From the NCBI GenBank assembly GCA_021432635.1, contig MU270031.1, positions 684,118-748,117 on the forward strand: a stretch of DNA of 64,000 bases, given 5' to 3'. Below are positions 11,910 through 23,400 of the stretch, one piece after another. Source of the stretch: Thozetella sp. PMI_491. Its lineage: Eukaryota; Ascomycota; Sordariomycetes; Chaetosphaeriales; Chaetosphaeriaceae. Positions within the stretch are counted from its first letter, which is position 1. Each line of letters starts with the position of its first letter. Under the pieces are notes generated by a model. That model was not told the DNA's origin and did no database searches. It worked only from the letters and a program-made list of their open reading frames with translations. A program made the position numbers and the translations under genes.

Positions 11910-14900
11910 TTAGTCCCTTCCTATGACCTTGTCGGAGATATTTATTTTCATGGCCTTGACAAACTTTTTTAGCTCGGCTGCTATCTGCTGTTGTAAATCC
12001 GGATGTGAGTCTGCAGTCCCGACGATGCCGCCGATGTCCGGTATGGCTTGTCGAATGGTTTCACACACGAGACGGGCAACTTTCTCCCCGTCCTCTTGGC
12101 TAAGTGGCTGTGAGAGAGCGGACATCTCGGACACTAAGTCCTCGGCCGCCGGTGACTGCCGTTGATCTTGGCCGTCCGCCTTGGAGGTATCGAGCGCGGA
12201 CGTTTGAGCGGTGGAACCGCTGTCTAGCGTGTATGTATGGAGATTGGAAACAGTGTCAAATGTGGATATATGGACGGTGGAGGCGTTGTCGAGCGTGATC
12301 GCAGTGTTTTTCATTTGCATAAGACGAAGGACCTCTGTCTCCCGCGTCTCCATGACCTGCAGGTTGACAACGGCCTCGTGTCCGCTCTCGGCGGCATATG
12401 ACAGCGGTGTCGAGCCGGAGTTATCGTTCGCCTCGATGGCAGCGCCGTTGTCGAGGAGCAGCCGCACGACGGCCTCGTGTCCCTTTGCAGCGGCGCTCGA
12501 CAGCGGCGTCTGGCAGAAGTTATCACTCGCCTCGATAGTAGCGCCGTTGTCGAGGAGCAGCTGTACAACGGCCTCGTGTCCCTTCGCGGCGGCGCTCAAC
12601 AGCGGCGTCTGGCCGAAGTAAGATTTCGCCTCGATAGCGGCACCATTGTCAAGGAGTAGCTGTACAACAGCCCTATATCCCCTCTTGGCAGCCCATAACA
12701 GCGTCGTCTGGCCAGAGTTATCGTTCGCCTCGATAGCGGCGCCGTTGTCGAGGAGCAGCCGTACCACAGCCTCGTGTCCGTTCGCAGCAGCCCACCATAG
12801 CGGCGTCCGGCCAGAGTTATCGCTTGTCTCGATGGCGGCGCCGTTGTCGAGGAGTAACCGCACAACAGCCTCGTGTCCGCTCGCGGCAGCCCACGACAGC
12901 GGCGTCCGGCCATCCTTGTCCTTTGACTTGATGTCGGTGTTGCGCTTGCCCGAAGCAAGAACAAAAGCAAGGATAATCTCGTCGCCACCCTCTGCAAGAT
13001 ATGAGAGGAGGCCTCGTTTTCGTGAAAACTTGAAGTCGCGTCTAATATCGGCTCGTTTATTTCCATCCTGGTAATATTGTTCACACAGGCCGTGAAGTCG
13101 AGACGGTAGGGGCTTGGAACCCGCCTGGGCTTTTAAAAGTGCCTGGACCGCTTTGCGACTACCGGTAGCTAGCGCGGCAAAAATTGGCGGGCCATAACGC
13201 TCATCTTCTAATACTTCAAAGCAGGATAGCTTGTCTGGGTGCCGGCTAATGAGATTCCCCATATCATGTTCCGCCAATAGATACAGAAGACTTGCTTTAG
13301 CGGTGTGTCGGCGTACGTCGTGTTTCTCAAATAGGTTGTCGAGCTTGATCCAGTCTGCAAGGGGAAAGGTCTGGAGAGCACTTGTCTGGCTAACGCCCTC
13401 TCCTTCTGCTGCATCTGCATGGTAGAGGACATTTCGTACAGCGTACTCTAGGAACGGAAATGCTTTATCTGCCGATTGGCGGGCTTCTGCAGCTTGCTGG
13501 GATGATGCTTTCGGGAGTGAACTGCTAATGTTCAGACCGGCGATACCAATACTCATGTAGGCGAGACAACACTGCTTTAGTCGCTCGTGGCTTTCTCCTC
13601 GGAAGCTTGTTCTGAGGTCGGGCCAAACGTCCTCGAGTACATTTTCTTTAAGAAGAAAGTCGTTGACTGACTCGTGAATGAATTGAACAGTCGGAGTTTT
13701 GGACCTGGTGACTTGGGCAAGCCCTTTAGAGGAACTGAGGATAAAATTTTTAATATCGAGTTCTTCGATTTCATCGGGATTCCACTGGGACACGGCTGTA
13801 GGCTTAACGCCGGAGAGGATGGCAAAGTACAACTGCTCTGGCTTCAACGGCTGCCTCGTGAAGAGCACCCATTGAATACATAGAAGTAGTTCGCCTCTGT
13901 TGTGGTGATCACGTGTTAAAATATCGCGGAATAACTCGTGTAGGTCCTCAGGGGTGTCTAGGAGTCTTTGTCGAAGCATATGCCTGCGGCCATGGTCATA
14001 TTCCTGTTGTAGAATCCTTACCACCAGGACAACCCACATAAAGACCCCAGATGCCTTTTCTTTGAGCTCGTCGCGGATCTGCTCGGCGAGCCTGCTGTGT
14101 CCAATCTTCAGCTCGCTGTCCAGGTAGCTGACTATATCCTGGCTATGTCCCTCTTGTCCTTCGAGAACTAGGTCGAGTCCTTTCGAAATCGTGATGTGAG
14201 GGTAGTGCCTGCTTGAAAAGCAGACTTGGAATATAATACCGGCTAACGTAGCACGCTCGCCCAAGTGTTCAAAAAACGATATCATATCCCGGATCTGAGG
14301 CTCGGGACACTCATCTAAAGCATCAATGAAACACACTAGTGAGGACTCTCCAAGGCCCAACACAGCTTGTTCAAAAAGGGCCTTCAGTGACTCAACGCTC
14401 CATTGCTGGGGGCTACCATTCGATGTTGCTGGTCTAAGCGAATCGAAGACGGCCTGGAGTTCTGGAAGTCGTTCGAAAAGCTCTAGTAACAGTGATCGAT
14501 ACATCCCGATTGTAGACTTCTCCAGGTAGTCTCCTCGCGCATTGAAAAAGAAAGAGATGATGGTTTTATGCCTCATCCTCTTTCGGGCGTCGACGAGAGC
14601 GAACTTCATCAATGTCGACTTCCCGGCCCCAGGTTTCCCTTTGATCCACAAGAAGCCATGGTGTTCGCCGAGCTTGCTGGGATCAAGCCAGTCGAGATAT
14701 TCAGATTTTTTCAGCAGCCATTTGCATGTCTTAGCATGTGCATTCTTGATGGTGTCGTGGCGAGCATCGATTTGTTCGAATCGCAATGAGTCCAGAAGCA
14801 CTCGTTTCTGTTCTTCATCCAGTGATCTTGGTGCTTCACAGCAATTAGCTCAAGTATATTCTCGCAGAAGCTATAGGTTAATTTCCCTACCGACTTGTGC

Positions 14901-15815
14901 TTCCCACCTTGTCAGCTCTCCAAGCAGCCTCTTGAATCCATTATCATCCGCTGAGGCAAAGCGGACCATATCTTTGTGGTTGGCATGAATGGACAAGGAA
15001 GTATAGCCCTCAAGCGTGGCGGATTCCTTAGACACAACCGTGCCAGCCACAGGCAAGGGCAGTTCTTCGAAGAAGCATGTGACCTCGAGACGTCTACCGC
15101 CCTCGCGCTGTTCCCGCATCAGTTGCCAAAATTTGACCTGAATATCCTCGAGGAGCTGATTGTCGGTCTCCAAGATTTCCAACAGCGACTTATTGGCTGA
15201 CGTGACAAGGCCAATGGCCGAAGCCGGTATCCTGGCCCAATGCGCCATCCAGTCCCCCTTGTGAGGAGTACCCATGAATACGATACATTTGGTGCAATCG
15301 AATATGCCTCGGAGATGCGGCTCTGGGTTGTTTCGCGAGAGAAGAAGGGCCTCCTTGCAAACGAGGCCGCCGAGGCTGTGGGCGACAAAGACGAGCGGCC
15401 GAGAGGACGCATTGGAGGTTCTGTCGGCGGTCAAGTCGGCCAAGAGGTTCGTGGCATGATCGATCAGCCGATTCGTCGATGCGACCGAGGTCCGCGCGAC
15501 ATACGCGTCGTAGCCGTATGTGAATATGCGAGCCTTGCTGAGCCTCGGCGGCAGGAGCGTCGTAGGCCAGGGTGCGGACTGCCCAGGGGCGGTCCAGGTG
15601 CGTTCCCGATCGCCAGTCAAACCGTGGACAAAGCAGATGTCAATCGTGGCGTCGGGGCAGTCGTGCCAAAGTTTAATCCCATCCGGGAAGGGGGCTGCCG
15701 GAGGGCTCTGAGAGGACGGGCCAAGGTCTGCCTCCTGCTGATCGGTTTCTCGCGAATTGTTGCCCATCCGAAGCCGCTTCAGCAATGGAGGTGTCCCCTC
15801 CGCCAATCTCTTCAT
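11910..15815 (-). CDS. NLR-like STAND protein: alpha/beta hydrolase, NACHT, ankyrin repeats
   Basis: Two exons (15815-14891 and 14833-11910) join in frame to 1282 residues. Residues about 55-305 form an alpha/beta hydrolase with oxyanion-type VHGLTGD, nucleophile elbow AHSLGG (Ser about 147) and a C-terminal SIHANHKDM histidine region. The NACHT domain follows, with Walker A GKPGAGKST (about 374-382) and Walker B FIDALDEC (about 477-484). A helical stretch leads to ankyrin repeats (about 940-1137), five of them nearly identical, then a Thr/Ser-rich low-complexity tail. In fungal NLRs the N-terminal domain is the effector, NACHT the switch and the repeats the sensor; such genes act in heterokaryon incompatibility or defence. 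The ligand and the lipase-type activity are inferred. The ATG at 15815 starts the hydrolase frame. The next gene begins 86 bases downstream. Confidence 0.9.
12350..12940 (-). repeat. Tandem 99-bp ankyrin-coding repeats in the NLR gene
   Basis: Five units of 99 bases (33 codons) recur at a strict period, with matching segments starting near 12417, 12516, 12615, 12714 and 12813; a degraded unit lies at the 3' end. The shared core reads GHEAVVRLLLDNGAAIEAND. Differences cluster at a few codons: the pair after TPL, the two residues before GHEA, and the first residues of each unit. In the ankyrin fold these face the binding surface. Confidence 0.92.
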
Positions 15816-18318
15816 CGTCCACGATGTCGAACGAACAGGAAGGTAAGCTCAGGTCAGCGTAGTTTCACGATTGTGCCAGGAGTGCTAGGCGCTAGATCTC
15901 GTCTCTGCCAACTCGCGATGTCGTGAGGAAAGAAGAATGCGGTGAAGGCCAGCTGAGGCCCACAGCCATATGTGGCGGCTAACCAATGCCCCTGTTGTGG
16001 TTGACGCCTTGCAGCCTGGAAAAGGGTAATGTTGCAGGCTGTGGCACTGCCGCAAAGAGAGAAACTACGGCGCTGTCACAAGCTTGCCCCTATTGGTCTC
16101 GTCAGAGTGCTTGTGCCTTGGCGACGGAATACCAGGCGCGTGAAATCGACAGCAAAATGCGAGCGTCGGCGGAGTCGCGTAGAAGGGATCGGCAGCTGCG
16201 AGTCCTGGACCCGAGCGGCTGTCACGAGCGGAAGCACCTAGGCAGCAACGTGTTATTGGCGCGACTCGAGCGTCGCGAAAATTGGCTAGCCGTGTGGAGG
16301 GTACAGGTAGAAGGCACCGGGGGCGTCGCAGATCGTACAAAACAGGTATGAAAATCGTCAAGGGCAATATAAAAGTTATATGAACACGCTTTAGGAATGC
16401 CGAAGCTATACAGACCAAGGGCCTTCCAGAACTAATTACTCCCGTTCCTGGCTTGGACAAAAGGAGTGGTTATACGCGGGCCGGGCCGGACCTAACTAGT
16501 CCACCTCTTAAGCCCAGGGCTAAGACAGTCTGGGCACTATACGGCGCTAGAATTCGGTGTGTTAAGAATGTATATGATTTGGTGATTGCTTTAGCCCTGC
16601 CTCTAGGTAAGGGACGCCGCGTATGAATGGCAGCGGATGGTGCGACGCGCTAAGGGCGTGTGCCCTAGCTGCCTGTATAGGTTCGCGTGGCGTCCCCTGC
16701 GCCGCGTCGGCAAGAAATACCGACCGTAGGAGGCGCATGCTCCGCAGTGTCGTGTGAGTCGGGTAGGACACTGTGGTGGAGGAGCCGGCCAGTAGGGGTT
16801 TGAGGCCAGTCGGGCCAGCAGGCCAGACGCGTCTAGGGACGCGACCTCGTGGATCACGCACGCACCGCATCGCCCCGGGGCGCGCGGTTCTGTGCACCCA
16901 GTTGTAAGCATGGTCCTGTCACAGCCTTGCTGGGATTCCCACGGCCGCGGACGTGTCGGCGTTCAACAGTGACTCCAAGCATCGCAGAGCACCCGCGTCT
17001 TGCGTAAAGCCACCAGATAAGAACAAGACGAGGTCGATTGTAAGACTGGTGGAGCCTAAAACGGCGGGCTTGGTCTGGAACGGTGCCTCGGTACTTCTCT
17101 AGTACTACTTCGTAGGTTCTCGCTGCAGTCGTTTGCCATGCTCTGTGTGGCTAGGGACGGCTATAACGCGTGCGGGTAGGAGGAACGTAGAACAGAGAGT
17201 GGCCTGATCTCGGCTTCTCTAGACCTCCAGACTACTCTAGGCATTATCTATAGATGGTCTGCGAGGAGCAATACTACGGCGCCGACGGAGTAGGACAGGT
17301 GGGACTAATGTTTAAAATCCGGCCTTGGCCCAGGTGTTCCCACTTAGAGACACTAGAGGAAGCCGTCATTACAAGGGAGGATCACGACTTGTTCAAACTA
17401 GGGTTATTCTTTGTATAGTAGGTATTGGTTTCTTGCAAAACACTGGAAACTTCGAAAGAAAATGACTGACAGTTTGCTCGATCAGTCCACATTTAACTGA
17501 CTAGTTTCCCGTTTAAGTTATTACCGTTGAAACTGTGGGACTGCTGCTGTCGTCGAAATGCGGACGACACGACTAGGCCTTTTATTAGAGAGCAGGGGCC
17601 GTTACACATGTGCCCCCTTTAATGATTATCGTTGTGACCTATGTGTGGGACTCCGGCTATCTCAACATTTCACGAGAGAGTTGTTTCGGAACAGCTTTGT
17701 AGGTGCTAACTTGCAACGACGGCTGAAGATTAACTGACAGAGAGATGAAAGTGGCTGGAAGTGAGGGAAGCTCCCTTCGATTGGAGTACGTCTGCCTCCG
17801 TGCCTCTCTTAAATCGGGGCCGTACCTTCGGAAGAGTTGCCGAGTAAGATAAAGCTCGGGATGCCAACGGGTAGGCCACGGGGCAACAATCCTGGGCATT
17901 TAAGGTGATTGGGCCTGGTCATGCTGGTGTTATAATTCCAGCTACTATTCCTGACGCCTTGTATTCAATATGAAGTCGAATACTGTCGCTAGCTCGGGAC
18001 TAGTATTCCCGGTAATACGACTAGCGCCATCTTCCTACCGCCCCTTTTTGTTGTGTTTTGTTTCCACCCGCCCGCCTAGGTGGATTAGATGGATCAGATG
18101 GGGCCTACTAGACGAGGAAGGGAACTAGTCGAATTTCACGCGTGAAGCACGCAATTGCATCTAAGCATGAGTCAATGGCATCAGGCATCCCTCTAGTCCC
18201 GACGCCGGCCATTTTCTCCACGGCGAGGATGTAGCGCATCCGTTGAATTGGGGTAGAAAAAGGAGGCCAGGAGAGCTTGTCAACTTGCAGGTACATAGAG
18301 CACGAAAGAACCCACCGC
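15816..18318. other. Gene-free region, possibly with decayed retroelement sequence
   Basis: About 2.5 kb without a supportable gene, upstream of the NLR (-) and the monooxygenase (+). One plus-strand frame near 16918-17100 reads like protein for about 60 codons before hitting stops, with a block ending KTAGLVWNGASVL. I could not assign it; a transposon gag relic is one guess. The part from 17260 to 18060 is AT-richer and shows nothing recognisable. Confidence 0.3.
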
Positions 18319-20047
18319 ATGATGAACTTCACAGAGCCATCGCCCAAGCAGCGCAGGACCAATGCTGACTACAGCAACGCCGGTATTGGGGCTGCCTCAT
18401 CTTCTCCCAAGCGCCGAAAGACCAATGGCGATCACAGAAACGGCTCGGGCGGAGCGGCAGAGTCGAAGCCCGAACACAAGCGGCGCATCTTCTTAAATGC
18501 ATTCGACATGTTCACCGTAGGCCAGATGTCCTTTGGGCAATGGCGGAACCCCAAGGACAAGTCGGCCACCAAACGCCGAGATCTGTCCTACTGGACGGAG
18601 CTTGCCAAGCTCCTGGAGAGGGGCGACTTCAACGCCCTCTTCCTCGCCGATACGTTCGGCTGGTGTGATGTGTACAAGGGCAACGCAGAGGCATGCGTCC
18701 GGACCGGAACGCAGTTCCCTATGGGCGACCCGGCCGTTCCCGTGACGGCCATGGCGGCCGTGACAAAGAACTTGGGCTTTGCCATTACGACCTCAACTTC
18801 GTTTGAGGCACCCTACACGCTCGCAAAGAGGTTCTCCACGCTCGATCACCTCACTGGTGGCCGTTTTGAATGGAATATTGTGACTTCATGGAAGGCATCG
18901 GGTTTCAAAGCTGTGAGTGAGATCCTCAATGGCCACCGAGGTCGCGTCATGACTCACTACCGCCAGGTCGGTATCGACCCCATTCCTCATGACAAGCGCT
19001 ACGAGATAGGCGGTGAGTATCTCTAGGTCCTCTACAAGTAGGTAACTTAAACGAGAGCTCTATGGCACGCATTTGCTGACCCTCACTATAGATTGTGGGA
19101 GGGATCTTGGGCCGATGATGCATTGGTCGAGGACAGGGAGAAGGAGATCTACGCAGATTATAATAAGATCCGCGTGATACACCACAAAGGGGAACACTTC
19201 CATGTGGACGCGCCCCATATCTTGGACCCAAGCTCTCAGCGCACACCATTCTTCTTCTAGGCAGGAACCTCAACGTGAGTATATACTTCATCGCATTGCG
19301 CTAAACACCGAACTGACTTTCTCGTACAGAGCCGGCATAGAATTTGACGCCCGACACGCCGAAGGGATCTTTGTCGTTGGGTTAACTCCCCACATGATCG
19401 CCCCGCGTGTCAAAGCCATCCGGGACAAGGTGCGCGAGGTCGGCCGGGACCCATACTCGGTCAAAGTCTTCGCCTCCATCACGCCAATTATCGGCGGGAC
19501 TAAAGAGGAGGCCCAAGCCAAGTACGAGGAAGCGCTACAGTATGCGAGTGAAGAGGGCGGCTTGGTGTATTGGTTCGCCAACACGAACCTCGATCTGAGC
19601 CAGTTCGATCCAGATACCGAGATCACGGAGCAGATGGCCGGCGAGTCTGAAACGCGCATTTAGGCGCTTCTCAAGAACCTCGCCTACAAGGGTGATGACG
19701 TCCCAGTGTGGACGCCCCGCAGCATCGGTAAGGCAGTGCCGCTAGGCGCGTCTGGGCCAGTTCCGGTTGGCACGGCTGAGGAGGTGGCAGACGAGATGGA
19801 GCGCTGGATGGAAGTGGCTGACATTAACGGCTTCAACGTGGGCCACATCACTGTTCCTGGGACGTGGGAAGATGCGGTGGATCTGCTAGTGCCAGAGCTG
19901 AGGAGGCGAGGCCAATATGCACCCAAAGGCGAGTCTGGTACCATGCGAGAGCGTGTGTACGGACTGGGTTGTTCCCGGCTGAGTGATGAGCATCCGGGAT
20001 CTCGATACAAATATGATGCATACGAGGAAGAGTGCGAAGACCAATAG
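18319..20047 (+). pseudogene. Flavin-dependent monooxygenase of the NtaA/SnaA/DszA type, with three in-frame TAG stops
   Basis: The protein would belong to the bacterial luciferase-like family, whose members oxidise substrates such as nitrilotriacetate or thiophenes using reduced FMN from a partner reductase. Exons 18319-18912, 18967-19037, 19092-19274 and 19330-20047 total 522 codons in one frame. Family blocks are present: NAFDMFTVGQMSFGQWRNP, FLADTFGWCDVY, GGRFEWNIVTSWK, GIEFDARHAEGIFV, YASEEGGLVYW and DLLVPELRRRGQYAP. TAG codons interrupt at 19024-19026, 19258-19260 and 19661-19663. The second replaces the glutamine that normally precedes AGTS. There is no frameshift and the splice sites look intact, so decay is recent, or the stops are bypassed. 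The ATG is at 18319; the first intron is a multiple of three and could be mistaken for coding. Confidence 0.85.
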
Positions 20048-20400
20048 CTCGAAGACTTTATATCCCGGCCGGGACCGGTACGATACGAAGGAAAAGAAGA
20101 TGCTCTCGGTGATCAAATGGATGGAAAAGCGGTGAACGATAGACTTGCAAACGAAAACGAAAGCAAAACAGTAAGTACTCAATCCTCTCTCTGTGTGTGT
20201 GTGCCTAAGGAGAGAAAGCTAATGTATAGTCAGGCAGGGAGCGGTGGTATGGTCCTCGGTAGAGTAGGCCCCGCGTGATACTTTAAGTAAAGACAGTATT
20301 ATATTGATGCTGACAACTCTTGTGATGGAGCTGTTAACTCATTAACCGTGAAGGGGGGTATTTGTTGGGTCTTATTTCAGACCAATCAAATGATCGGCCG
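20048..20400. other. Intergenic region between convergent pseudogene and NLR
   Basis: This stretch holds the 3' flanks of the monooxygenase remnant (+) and the second NLR (-). It contains a short CT/GT dinucleotide run near 20182-20202. I see nothing else. Confidence 0.5.
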
Positions 20401-23400
20401 TTATCCCAGACCTATAAGTGACTGCACGCGAGATTCTCGGCGCTTGATATCGTCCTCAACATCTTTAGAATCCTTATATAATGGGTAGCCACCAGAGCCA
20501 AGGTCTTCTGCGGAAAAAGAGAGCCCTTGCCTTGACATGGCCGTGGTCCATGTTTCTGCCTCCGCGTATTTGAGAAATTTCCGGCATAGCAGTTCGAATA
20601 TATGCGCGTCTGTTTCCCGGGCTTTCTGAAAGGCAGTTTGTTCTTCGGGGGTAGACAGAAACGCCCCAACAAGCCAGGAGCGAGCTATTCTAAGTAACTC
20701 TTCTGAGTCGGCGCTCGTATTCAATGGGTAGGACCGAAATATCCCATCAATAGAAGGACATTCCCCTATAGCTCTGATGCGAATCTCTCGTGAACCTTTG
20801 ATCCTCTCCAACCGTGACGACGACTGCACTTCCGGATGGAGGCGATGTAATATGTAGTCCACCAAGACCGCTCGCGTTACTTCAACTTCAACTCCAGGAG
20901 ACCCAAAAACAAGGTTTAATTCCGGGCTACTGCGATCTTCTATTGCAAGTCCCATCATCTGCTTAAACGGCGAGGGGAAGAGGTAAATAGTCTTGGGGTG
21001 AGATAGGTTGGTTCCGACATCCAGAAGTGCGTCAATTATGCTGAGGATCGTGGAGCTCAAAGACCGGTACTCCTGTATCTCGTTATGATCCAAGAGGTTT
21101 GACCAAGGGCCCGGCCAGCATATCCTAGTTAATCTCATGAGAAAACGATCGACTGGAGTCTCCGTTTCTACACAGTTGGGTGATTTGCGGGATGGCCCTG
21201 ACAAATAGGGAGGCGTCCAGATTGGGTAGGCTCGCTGATGATCGAGGGAGGCGCCATGTTGTATGAGATGACGAATAAGCTCAAGTTGCCGCCGTATCTG
21301 GGATAATGGCATCGGGGCTGGATGCTGAGATAGTCCAGAGCATGTCGAAAACAAGAGCCCATCCATATACTCGCAGCCATAGAGTCCGAAGGTGTCAGCA
21401 TTTACGTGCGCCTGTGCGAAGGAAGCGAGCTGTGTCTGGTATGCCACAAGGAAGTAAAAAGGAGGTTGGGTGCATTTCAAGGGCTTATCAATACTCCAGT
21501 CAGAATTGAACATTATAATGCCATCATCGTACCACCTTTGAACCAGTGAGAGCAGGGAGTTGCACTCAGCTGTATCTTCTAGGATATCAAAAATTGAACA
21601 TAGAGCGCGGAGGAAGTGCATTGCGTCGACGGTAATGTTGCTATCCAGGCGGAAGGACTTTAATAAGGGTGTGATCAAACTTGCTTTGAATAGTCTCACC
21701 ACGGCGTCTTTGAATTTCGTGGCTGGATTCTCGCCCATCAAAAGCTTTCGTCCCTCCTGTGTCTCAAGGAATTCATAGGCCGTGCGATGGATGAAATCAA
21801 CTCGCATTCTGGTGTAGAGAAGAAGCGGGCCATACGCACCGCTGTCTTGCCAAGTGTTCGTATATGGTCCTTTGATTGTCGAGATCTCGAGTAGACCAGC
21901 GCAACGAGTCCCTAAGTGTTGGATCGTGGTCTCACACCTCTGCCTGATCTGAGAGATCGTCATCGACTTTCTTCCTTGGCCGAAGAATGCCTCCTGAATC
22001 AAATCATCACTAGCGGCAGTGAGTTCGAATATGGAAATAGACGACGATGGCGAAAGTACCAGGGGCCATTTATAAGTCTTGACGGCCATGACCAGGTTGA
22101 AGAACTTCATTGCGGTGGCGCGATAGAGCTCGATGTCGTCACCTAGCCTGGCCCACATCTCTTGGTAGAGCTGCATGATGTCAGGAGGAAGGGAATCAAT
22201 GCGACGAAGACATTCGCCAAAACTATCGCCGTTGTCCAGGCCTCTGCGAAGGCTTTTTGCCACCAAGCCGAGCCAGAGAAATACGCCTTGGGCCTTATCC
22301 ACGAGCCTAGATAGTAGGTGGATCCAGTGGTCTCCATTATCGAAAGCGGGAAAGGAACCTTTCAGGAGTGAAAATGCATGCTTAACTAGATCCATATAAG
22401 AGAGCTCGTGGATACGCAAAGATGGGTATTTGCTCAAGGAAGATGAAAAGATGTGCTCAGGCCGGCTTGAGACGCACATCTTTATGCATGGCAAGCTGCG
22501 CCATTCCTCAATGAGGCCGACCAGCTCGTAAGCTTCGTCTTGCTTTGCCACCTCGTCGAGACCATCCATGAAGATTACGAACGGGTGCTCGGAAGTGGTC
22601 AACACTTCCGAAGCAAGCGCTCGAAGCTCTCCAACATCCCAGTCATAATGATTAATCTTGCGAGCCAGAGTAGGTCGGCTTCTCAGAATGTCGTCAACCC
22701 AGTTGGTCCGCATATCGACGGCTTGGTAAACCAAGGAGCAGAGTAGACCCTTGACGTTCCGCTGCAGCGGGTCTGTGCCGGCACTCCAGAAGAAGTGTGA
22801 TATCAGCCGACAACCTGGCCGCCACTTCTCAAGCGCCGTTTTCGTTTCCTCTCGTGAGATGATGAACTTCATCAGCGTGCTTTTGCCCGAACCAGGTTTG
22901 CCGTTTATCCAATAAATTTTCTCCTCCGACTCGAGCCAAGCTCGGAAATTATCCCACGAAGCCGGGCGAGTACCACAGAAATGTCCCAAGCCCTGAACCA
23001 GTTCGTCAAAGTCAAAGTCAACTTCGGACTCCTCGCCACTTTCATTCAAATCGGACTCGGAATCCTCGTCTTCCTGTTCGAGGCCATTGAGATCGTTGAT
23101 TATGTTGTCTGTTTGATCAATGTGGTCCTTAAATATCCAGTGGAACGTGCCAGAGTCACTGATCGACACCCTGTTTCTGCGATCATTCATCGTCGGGAAC
23201 CGGAGACTGTTGAGAAAGAGCTCGCGGGCATGTGCGTTTTCAGTCTCCGAACTGAGGCTCTGGAGCTCCCGCGAGAGTGAAGATTCGACAGCAGAAGTGG
23301 ATAAGGTAACGTGGGCCTTGATGCCGGCCTCAGATTCCCTGATATCCTGGTTTATTCCTGAGGTCACCACGTCCCTGGTCAGCTGTGACTCTGCCGCAAC

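Noticed and set aside
18319-20047. Reading TAG as a sense codon in this genome
   Set aside because: The tRNA synthetase, GST and C2H2 frames all end in TAG, so TAG is used as a normal stop.
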